From the NCBI RefSeq assembly GCF_947461875.1, contig NC_091492.1:22363822-22427821 (forward strand): 64,000 nucleotides of DNA, in the 5' to 3' direction. Position numbers and translations under genes: made by a program. How positions within the stretch are numbered: position 1 is the stretch's first letter; each line of letters opens with the position of its first letter. Below, piece after piece: positions 50,201 through 60,500 of the stretch. The notes under the pieces were generated by a model that was not told the origin of the DNA, searched no databases, and saw only the letters and a program-made list of their open reading frames with translations. The DNA comes from Haliaeetus albicilla. Lineage: Eukaryota; Chordata; Aves; Accipitriformes; Accipitridae.

Positions 50201-51140
50201 AAGCTGCCCTGCCCGGTGGAGTTTTTCTTCATTCCTTGAAAGCTGCAGCGACCTGCTGTGCGGGATTCAGGGCTAGAGGCAGCACTGAGGTGGAGCTACC
50301 ATGATGAATGATGTGACACCATTCCCAAATGCCTCTGCCACGGGTGATGGTGCCCAAAGCAGTGCAGCTGGCAGAGGAGGATGCTCAGAAATGGTACCCA
50401 CCCACTATCTAGCACTCAAGGGGAGCATCACAGCCAGCACCCAGTGTGGGTTTTAATCTGTGCCTGGGATAGCACAAGCTAGGAGGTGGCATGTTCCTGT
50501 CTGGACATCTCCCAGGCCCCACAGCTGCCCTTGCTGCATTTACATCATGAGGCAGCCTGTCTCTGCCAAGCACAGGGAGATGTTTCTGAGGCTTGCAGCT
50601 TGGACAGGGCCAGGTTTGCAGGGAGCAACCTGACTGCTGTGCCTTGGACCCACTCTGGGAAGGGAACAACCCTGCCTCAGCCCCAGGTCCAGGTCTGGCC
50701 AAAATCCCCCAGGAGAGGTTTGAGATGGGGCACGTACTCTTGATTTGACTGCATCATGGGCTTGCGCTCAAGCCACCGCTCCTGCCCTTGAGCGTGCAGC
50801 CTTGAGCCTGGCAGCAGTCCTCGCTCATTCTGGCAGCGTCCCCCTGGATGTCCTGGTACAGAGGGGATCACGCTGTCCCTGGGAGGGATGACAGTGCCTG
50901 CAAGCCACAGGGCTGGCTGCTGCAGACTGAGTGCTTGCCCCAGGCAGCAGGGCTGGGATGCCAGCAGCACCCAGGTCCTGCTCAGGAACAGGGCAACGGC
51001 TTCCCCAAGGATCCTGGGGGGAGCATCACCCCTTCCCTCCTACCCCCACCCTCAGCACTGCCTGCTCCAGCCCATGGCATCAAGACCCTCCAGCATCCCA
51101 GCCCAGCAGCAGGGCTGGGCCTGGGTGCAGGGACTAGGGA
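44271..51140. other. Intergenic region between HSD11B2 promoter and FHOD1 3' end
   Basis: About 6.9 kb of GC-rich sequence. Open frames up to ~290 codons occur on both strands (for example 46974-47705 -, 48608-49333 -), but their translations look random (rich in P, G, S, W, C) and match no family I know. No exon of SLC9A5, PLEKHG4, KCTD19, LRRC36, TPPP3 or ZDHHC1, the human genes between FHOD1 and HSD11B2, was recognised. Short A runs and a G12 run (50101-50112) are the only repeats noted. Confidence 0.7.
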
Positions 51141-51149
51141 CGCCAGCAG

Positions 51150-51498
51150 TGTGTCAGATCACTTTATTGCCACAGGTGCCACGGGCCAGACCCAGTTCCC
51201 AGAGGGGGTCTGGGTCCAGCCCCTTGACCCCTCTATAATACTGTTGAGAAGATGCATGCCGAGCCTCCATGCCCATGCATGGGCGCTGAGCATCCTCCAT
51301 CCCGGCCACCATGGAGCTGCTCTGGGGCATCGCTCCCATCCTGCTGCCTGCACCTCCGGGAGCTGGAGACCAGCAGGGAAAAGCAAGACGAGACCAAGGG
51401 TGCAGAGCATGCCAGTCCTGGAGCAGCAGGGGCTGCTACCATGTCCTGCCCTGGGGGCTGCTGGAGATGAGGAGCAGCACGAGCCACCCTTGACCCCC
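51150..51498 (-). other. FHOD1: FHOD1 3' untranslated region
   Basis: From the TGA at 51499-51501 to the poly(A) signal at 51163-51168, ~350 nt. Confidence 0.8.
51163..51168 (-). terminator. FHOD1: Poly(A) signal AATAAA of FHOD1
   Basis: TTTATT on + strand within atcacTTTATTgcc, ~330 nt after the stop. Confidence 0.75.
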
Positions 51499-51581
51499 TC
51501 AAACCTCCATGCCGGGTGCCTGGCCCAGGCCCAGCGCCTGCACCAGGTCATCACTGAGCCCACTCTTCAGCGTCCGTCTCA
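51499..51581 (-). CDS. FHOD1: FHOD1 last exon (end of DAD)
   Basis: Acceptor ttcccgcag; completes Leu then RRTLKSGLSDDLVQALGLGQ and APGMEV, stop TGA at 51499-51501. Includes the Thr equivalent to the human ROCK site T1141. Confidence 0.95.
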
Positions 51582-54500
51582 CTGCGGGAAGAGGAGAGCA
51601 TGGCAGTGACAGCACGAGCAGTGCTGGCTGCCAGGGTCCCCACATGATGGGTGCCTGCCCAGACATGGTGATACTGGCATGCTGGGGAGGGGAGGGGTGG
51701 CAATGGGGTGCAGTGGCATGGTCTGGTCTTGGGGTACCTTCTGCTGTGGCCTGGTGGGCTCAACATGGGAGGTCAGGGGCGGCCAGTGGGGAAGTCGCCA
51801 GGCAGGGCATGGGGACACGGACACAGAGATGGGACAAGGCATGGGGACAGAGCATGGGAACAGCAACGGGACAGGACACAGGGGTAGAGACAGAGATGGG
51901 ACAGGGACATAAAGATGGGACAGAGCATCTGGGCAGGGACACAGGAAAGAGTAGAGACAGGGCCACAGAGGTGGGACAGGGTACAGGGACAGGGACACTG
52001 AGATGGGACAGAGTACAGGTACAGGGCATGGGAACAGGGCCACAGAGGTGGGACAGAGACACAGAGATGGGGAAGAAGCATCTGGGCAGGGCCACAGAGA
52101 TGGGACAGAGTACAGGGACAGGAGCAGGACTTACAGGACTTCCTGTTGCCACGGGACCTCCTGCGCTCCTTGTTGGTGCAGGGCCGGGGGTTGGCATTGT
52201 GAGTCACCGATTTCACCAGCCGGTCCATGATTTCATCCGAAGCATCGTCTGGGGAGCTGGGAACGTCCTCCTGGGCTGGAGAGCCCTGGGCTGGGGTGGT
52301 GTGCCCTGTCCCTGCATGGGGACAATGGGGATGCTAGCATCAGCTGTGCTCAGCCAGCTGGGCATGCCTTGAGCGCCTCTGCCACCCCGCTCCTACCCCG
52401 GCTGGCCCGGCTGCGGCGGGCAGGGGCATCCGCGGGGGAAGTCAGCAGGCTTTTCATGCTCTCATGGCCTGCTTCCATCTGTTCCTCAGGGCTGCTGGAC
52501 ACCACAGCAGGTGGTGAAGCAGTCTCAGTGATGCCAGAGAACTTCTCGGTCTGCAGCAGGAGGAGAGACAGGCGTCGGGGACCTGGGGGGGCATCACCTG
52601 GTGGTGGCAGCTGGCTGAGTGTCCCCGTACCTCGGTGATGAGCCGTCCCCGGGTCTTGTTGCGCTCACGGTGGGCAGCCCGTTTCTTCTGCTGCTGCAGG
52701 ACACGCTCCCGGCAGGTGCGGTACTCCAGGGCGAACTCCCGCAGCAGCTTGCAGATGGGCATCACCTTCACATCCCGTGCTGTGCTTGCTGGGTACCCCA
52801 GGTACAGCAGGAAGGAGTGAAACCTGCAGGGATGTCGGTCACAGCGGGTTCCTGCCACGTCCCCATGTCCCGTGTCAGGACCACAGGGTTCCTGCCATGT
52901 CCCCACAACCTCGAGCCACCGACCTATTGAGGATGCGCCTGTGTACCACCTTCAAGACGACAATGCGCTGGGTGCTGTCCTTGAGGAAGTCCGTCAGCTT
53001 GCTCTTCAGCACCGGCTTGGTCTCGTGCTTGGCAATCACCTTCAGGTTGTCCCAAGAGGCCCTGCACCTCCGCTCCAGCTGCACCAGGCTGTTGGCCAGC
53101 TCGTCAAAGTCAACCTGGAAGAACAAGACATCAGCCCTTGGCCGTGCTGGTGGAGCTGGGCAGCCACGGGACCTACACCTTTGTGTTGCCCAGGTGTCAT
53201 CTGCCTTGCCTCACCTTGGCAGAGCGGGTGATGGAGGCAATCTCTGAGTAGAGGTCAGTGGTTTCTGGGAACTTCTCTACCACCATCTGGCAGAGATGGT
53301 GGAGCAGGGACTGCCGGTGCACCGTGTCCTTCACTTCTGAGACCTTCTCCAGGTAGCCCAGCTCAAAGCCTCTGCTCTGAAACCCCAATGGACTCAGCAG
53401 GGCCTCTCCATCCCTCCTCCAGCAGGCCTCCAGTCTGCAGACCCACTGGGCCCTCACCAGCACCACCCAGCCTCAGGCGCTGTCCCAGGTTTCCCATGGT
53501 CCCTCTTGGGTATCCATGCACCATGGCTGGTCCTGTCATTGCAGCACTCAAGACAGGCCGCATCCCTCCACACCCTGCTCCTCACCTGGGAGCCGTTCAA
53601 GAAGTTGCCCATGGCCAGCAGTGTGGCCAGGATGCACTTGAAGGTGTGATTTCTGGCCAGCTGCTCCATGCCCACCTTCAGATCAAAGAGTGGTTCTGCA
53701 ATCTCCTGGGTGAGGAGAGAGGTAAGTGAGACCCCTTGGCCACCCTCTCGCTTGGGAGCTTCAGCATTCACCCCTGCCCATGAGGACAATCAACTCATGG
53801 TCAACCCAAGCCCATGCTTGCCTTGGGGACCTGCAGCCCATCCCCAGCCAGGACGGCACCTCCCGTAGTTGGACACGGCTGGTCCCCACCAGGAACACGC
53901 TTGGCTCAGTGCTCAGCACTGCTGGGGCTGGCAGCGGTGAGAGGGCTGAGGGCAGGTGGGGTACATGGCTCTGTACCTGCTCCAGGCTCTCGTAGTCCAG
54001 CTTGAAGGCCCAGAGCTGGAGCCTGGCCGTGAGGTCACTGATGGAAGAGAGGGCGAGCAGGAACTGCTCTGCAGAGCCCAAAGGCACATCAGGGTTGGCC
54101 AGCTGGGCCTCCTGGATCTTCTGCTTCTCCTCCTCAGTCGGGACCATGGTCAGGATTTTCTAGAGCAGACAAAGAGGGATGTGTCAGACTTCCAGACATG
54201 TTACCATGGGACATGTCACCCCAGGGCTGGCAGCACAGGCATCATGGCATGGAGGCCTCCTGGCCAGAGGAAATGACCTGCATGAGGACTTCAGAGGGGC
54301 TGAGCTTCTCTTGTGCTCACCTCAATCCCTTCCTTATTGACTGCAAACTCATCAAAGTTGAGCACGGCTGTCTTGATGATGTGTACGGGTGGCAGCACCG
54401 TGAGGCCAATGTTGATGGCATTGCTCCTCTTGGGGTCCAGCACCACCACCACCTTCTTCCCATCAATGGCCTTCTGCAAAGAGGACAGAATGGATGTGGA

Positions 54501-57500
54501 CAGCCAGGCGAAGGGCTCACCTTCATGAAAACACCATGGACATGGGGAGCCGATCAGGGACCTGGTGGTGAGCCAAACCTGCGCACTGCCCATCACCGTC
54601 CCACTGAGCCTTCGGGCTGCAGGTACCCATCCTCAGCATAGGGTAGGGGTGACAGTGCATGCCTAGGGTCCCCACAGGAACTAACAGCCTTCCTCCCACC
54701 CCTCAAGTTCCCATGGCTGATGGGTGCCAACCCACTGGTACCTTTGAAGTTGGCACTTCCTTTGACCGTGACTCAAAGAGATGCTCCAGTTTGGCAGCAT
54801 TGACCTCGACGTTCTGCAGGGACGCCCACAGTGTCGCCTGGCCAAACCTGCCTGGCCCCACAGTGCCATCCAGCTGCTTCAGCTCCTTCCAGAAGAGCTT
54901 CACTGTCCTCTTCTTCTTGGCCTGCGAGGGGCCATCTGTTGCTGAAGGGCCTGGCAGTCCTGGGGGGGGTGGGCAGCCGGGGACTGCAGGAGGTGGAGGC
55001 GGAGGTGGTGGGCAGCCAGGGATCGCAGGAGGTGGAGGTGGAGGGCAGCCAGGGATTGCAGGAGGCGGAGGTGGAGGTGGTGGGCAGCCAGGGACCGCAG
55101 GAGGTGGAGGAGGAGGAGGAACCATGAGGGCTCCAGCACTTGTAGCTTCAATACTGGGTGGGAGGAAGGAGCCATTGGCCATGGGCCCTTTGTCCAAGAT
55201 GTCAAAGTCTTCTTCTTCCCCCAAATCAGTGAAGTCCAGGTCCTTGATCTTCAGCTGCATGGGGCTAGCCTCCAGGTGCTCCCATGTCAGCTCCACATCC
55301 TTCTTGATGGGCATCATCCCAGTGTTCTCCAGTTTCTGCATGTGGGTCTCGGCATCTACGCTGGACATGGCACGTGCCAGCTTGGCGTGGGCGCTGGCCA
55401 CTGGCCCGTCTGGAGCCCTGCCATGGTGCCAGGTACCCTCCTGCTCCTGACTGCCACCTCCCTCAGCATCCATCTCCACCTCACCCTGGACCAGGAGGGA
55501 CGACGGGACCTCGGGGAAGACCTTCTCCCTCCCCGGCTCCAAGGAGCCCTTGGCATAGAGCATGTCCAGCATAAACTTGGTGTCAGAGGAAATGGTGCTG
55601 CAGGAGTCAGTGGTGTCTGGCCGAGCCAGGCGAGACCCTGCAGGGAGAGGGGGAGAGGCTGGGACAGCCCGCTTGGAGGGGGCAGATGCTGCTGGGCTGC
55701 ACATAGAGTTGGGGTCCTGCTCCCCAATGGGGTGTGCTTAGATGCCAGTATTCAGAGCGGGGTGGGGAGGTACCACCCAGCCCCTCCATGGCTCTGGGCA
55801 CCACAGGCATGGGCTGGGGGCAGAAGGGCCACTTAGACCCACCCCAGGGACCCTGATGAGCCCAGACCTGGGAACACATGCCCCGGCAGCACCTACTTAT
55901 ACTGAGTGGCTCCATCCCAGGCTCAGGGGTGCTGCTGTCCCTGTCCCACGCAAGAGTGGTGGGATGCTCCGGTGCGGCATCGCTGAGGACATCAAGCCGT
56001 CCCTTGGCCATGGAAGAGATCTTCTCCTTCTGGGCTGCAGCCAGGTTCTCCAAGAAGCGAGCTCTGCGAGACAGGAGTGGACATTAGCTGACAGCAAGGC
56101 AGGGATGGAGACGATGGGCAAACCATGTCATGCCACACTGCACAGCCAGCCCCACAGCACAGAAACCCCCTACACTGGCCACACCGCATTGGGGACCCGG
56201 AGGATTCAACCTCCTCCGAGCCCTGCAGAGAGACAGGTGATGCCACCACGGCTCCGGGACAGGGATGCCACAGCCCCATGGGAGCCAATGACTCGTGCTG
56301 CCAGGGTGCCACCATCACCTCTTGGTCCCAATGGACCAGGTGCTCAGCACAACCCTTGTCCAAAAGCTGCAAAACCCAGGAGGGTGCCCAGGCAGAGACT
56401 CGTGGGGACCCTCCTGCTCCTCATGCCCTGCGTGGCCGGCGCCCAGACACCTCCGCCCAGGTGCTGGCCTGAGGAAGCGCATGCCTGGAGACACACGCAT
56501 GCCTCTACTTACTCAAACTTCCTCAAAATAGGCTTGTCCCCATGCAAAGAGGGGGCATCCTCCCGCCTGAGGGAAAACAGGGGTTAGCCCCCACTGCCAG
56601 CAGCCCTCTGGGGCTTGTGCCTCCTGCACACACCCACCTGGCAGCTCTCCAGCGTGGGACCCTCGCCCCACCATCAGCCCATGGCCCTGGAGTTCATGGG
56701 GAGCCAGGAGAGCCCCAGCAAGTCCCCTCCTGCCCCAGGCACCACAAGGCATTGGGTGCTGCCGAGACAGGGCACCGTTCCCCACCACCAGAACCACCCA
56801 GTTTGCCACCAGGATGGCGATGTCAGCCCCCTTCCAGCCCTGGGATGGGCTGTGCCACCTCCAGCAGGGACACCTCACCCCAGAAGAGGAGGATCAGAGG
56901 GTGCCATCACGTCGTGGGGGATGCTGGCAATGGGGGGAGTGGGTTGGGGTCCCGCAGGCAGGGCTCAGAGGGGACAGGCGAGGGATGGAAGAGGTGAGGG
57001 GTGGGAGCAGTGAGCAGGTCAGGGCAGTGCCCCCTCCTGCCGGAGCATCACGCTGGGAGGGAGCACACGCATGCAGAGCCTAGGCACTTACCAGACAGGG
57101 GCAGTTTGGTGCAGCCTGCAAAAGGAAAGATAGAAAGAGTGGGCAGAGGAGAGGGCAAGCGTGGGCAGAAAAGGAGTGAGGAGGAGCTGGAGCAGAGCTG
57201 TGTGTACCCGAAGGATGCCCTGGAGCCCCTGGCCAGACCCTCTCAGATGCCCACTCCCCCGTCACACTTCTCTCCAGCCCTGGTGACCACCTTGACCCTG
57301 TTTCCCCCTGGGACAGGTGCACCCCACGCTCCTGGGAGCACCCCCCACGCACCCAGCCCCTCCTGGCTCCGTACTTGTAGATGCTGCGCTCGCCTGGGCC
57401 CGGGAGCTGCTCCTTCTCAGCCGGTGGGGAGGCCAGGGCCAGCCGCACGCTGGATGCGCTGTTGTAGATGCTGCTGGGACAGGGTCTGGAAGAAGAGGTG

Positions 57501-60500
57501 ACAGGGACTGAGAGCAGGTCCCACTGCACTGCCCTCCACCCCAGCACCAGGGATGGACCTGAGCACTGCTCATGCCACATCCCAGCATCTTCACCATCCC
57601 GGGAACATTCCCTCCAGCCGCACTTACTCTGCCGGGCTGCTTGGCATAGGGACAGACGGGGTGTCCTTGATGAGGGGCTCTTTCAGAGTGTCAGGGGACC
57701 CCAACAGTGGCTGGGCATCGGGGCCAGGCTCCGGGCAGCCACCCTGGGATCGCCACCCACGCCGGCCCTCTTCCGTCCTCCTCCTCTCCTTGCGTCCCCC
57801 CGGGGGTGGCTCCTCTACCCCATCCTCCAGCTTCAGAGCGCTCTGCAGAGGGGCCGGGGGGGCATGGCACCAGGCACGGCACCCCTGCCACCCCACGCAC
57901 CCGCCCTCCCCGCTGCCACGGGACGTGGCACGCAGCTGGATCCCGCAGGTGCCCCACTCACTTCGTAGAGCATGAACTGCTGCTTCAAGTCAAGGTCGGT
58001 GCCCTTGCTGCCCAGGTACTGCTGCACCACCCGCTCCATGCCCTGCTGCTCCAGGCAGTCAGTCACGTCGTAGAAGGTGTCCTGGTCCGGGAGGGCTGCC
58101 AGTGTCTGAGCAGGACCAGAGTGATGCTGCTGGGACCGGTGTGACCCACACCGAACCCCACCAGCACGGCACCATGGGGACACCCTGCCACCCCCCCCCG
58201 AGACCTTGTTGATCAGCGTCATGGCGAACACCAGCAGCTCCGTGTCAGCCCCGTTGCGTTGCTCCAGGATGGCCATCAGGTTGGACCATGGGCACATGCC
58301 TGAGAAAAGCGACATGCAAAGGTGACACGTGGGCCATGGGGGGACACTGTCCCCCCAGTGGGGACCTCATGGGTGGCTGGGTCTGCACCCACCTCTTGCC
58401 CTGTCCACAGCATTGACAGCACGGATGAGGAGCAGGGCGTTGGGCTCCGTGTACTCCACGAACACCAGCAGCAGCTTCAGTGCCATCTTCACCACCAGGC
58501 GAAACTGGGACAAGGGATGGCAGCTGGGATGGTGGCAGGGGGCTGCCAGTGCAATGCTGGGGCACTGCAGGGTGGCTGTGCCCATGCCCCAGGGCTGGAG
58601 ACTTTGCCTTGGGGCCAAGGACCAGCCTGCAGCTGTGATGCTGATGGCCAAGGGGCACTGGGAAGGGACACGGAGTGGGACCTTCTCTTACTCAAGCTCT
58701 GTGCCCAGGAGCACAGTCACGTCAGGACAGGGAGCTCTGGGGACCCTGGGTGACTTCCAGATGGGTGGGAGCAGGACCAAACACACCCAAAGGTACCAGG
58801 GCACCGAGCCCAAAGGCAAAGGGTGGGGTAAATCTCCCAAGGGATGGTGCAAGGGGACAGCCACAAGCAGGGAAGGTGGGGGTGCAGTGGGGGGCACAAG
58901 GACAGCGGGGGCTTACTGGGCTTCCTGACAGCGTGTACAGCCACTGGACAGTCTCATTGTGGTTGATGACACCCTGCATCCCATCCACAAAGAGCATGAT
59001 CTGGCTCAAGGCTGCAAGGCAGAGAGTGGGCAGGGTCACAGCATGGCAGGCAGGGCTGCAGCAGGCAGGGGTAGGGCTTTCCCCTCCCTGCACAGTGTTG
59101 CCACACCAAGGGCAAGGTCTGGCAGCTGCTGGCAAGGTAGCCCAGGCAAACTTGCTGGCTCACCCCCACTGAGTGCCAGCCTTCCTCCCCAGGGATGAGA
59201 GGTGCCCTGTACCCAAATACCAACCCCGGAGGATGTAATTCTGGTAGTTCTGGTCAGCCTCTGCCCCCACTTTGATCAGGCACGTCAGCCCATCCAGGTT
59301 CACAAACTCCGGCACCAGGTCCTTGTCCTCCTGCGGGGTGAAGGTCAGGTGTTACCACAGTGTGGGAAGGCAGCCACCCCTGGGGGAGCCCCCCCCCGCC
59401 CAAACCCCCCACCGCACTGCCATCACTCTACCTGAAAGAGCTGCTTGAGGGAGAAGAGGGATCGCCGCAGCTCTGGCCCCTGTGAGTTGTACAGCTTCTC
59501 TGGAAGGAACGAAGAGACACAGCATGATGGCCTGGCCCGCAGGGGCTTGCTGCTGAACCAGGGCTCTGAAATTCTCCCGGCTGCCTGGGAAAGCCCCACA
59601 TCCTGACTCAACTCTTGCACCATCACCCCAGGATGCCGGCACTGCCTGGCTGTCAGACACATAGGGTGGAAGCAGCTGCAGTTCCACAACTACTTATTTC
59701 AGCCCTGCCACCTTCCTATTTCCCTTTTTTTCTTTTTTGCCTTTTTTTTTCTGCCCAGCAATGACATAAATATCCCCTCTGGTTTCCTGTGCAGAACCGA
59801 AACAGGAACACGGGCAGGAGGCAGAGCTACTTTTAGCCATCCCTCCCCAGGCACAGCCCTGACACAGTCCCAGAACCCCCAGCAGCCCCGTGGCTTGGGA
59901 AGAGCAGCGGGATGGGGATGGGAAGGACGGAACGGCTGCTCGGGAACAATAGGACAGTCACTGGGCTGAAGGCTGGATGGAGACTACGTGCTCATGGGGA
60001 CGGTGCCTGCAGGTAGGAGCCAACATGGAGCAGCTGGGGCAATGGGAAGCCAGAAAGCCCTGTTACAACAAGCGGAGACCAAAAGCATCGGGAGCCAGAA
60101 CTTCCCGCATCCAAGAATTGAGTTATCTGAGCATCCCGAGTTATTTGGGTCAGCTTTAGAGCCGTCACAAGCCAAAAGCGAGCTGTTCAAGTTGCCCTCC
60201 AGACATGCTGACAAGGGCTCTGTAAAACACAAGGTCCTGGCAGCCTCCTCCGCTCACTTATTGGCTTGTCAGAGCAGCCGAGAGGGAAAGCAGAGCAGCC
60301 TGGGGCTCAGCCGGAGCCTGGGAACCACTGGCAGAGCATGACCCCGACCCCGGCCTTCCTGCCCCTTCCCGTATCACTCGGCTGCAGCCCTGCACGGCAA
60401 GCTGATGCCCAGCCAGCATCGCTCTGCTCAGCACTTGTTTTCGCCCCTGCTAAGGAGGAAAAAAGGCTCGAGGCTCCCAAATATTTTGCAGGACCTCCAA

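Noticed and set aside
51579..52228. Minus-strand frames with PCPISV-like repeats
   Set aside because: Products of the minisatellite in the last FHOD1 intron, in frames not joined to FHOD1 exons.
55702..55704. Met codon as a separate start for the FH1-FH2 part of FHOD1
   Set aside because: It lies upstream of a good acceptor (ctgcag at 55638-55643) inside the intron; the upstream exons join in frame, so no internal start is needed.
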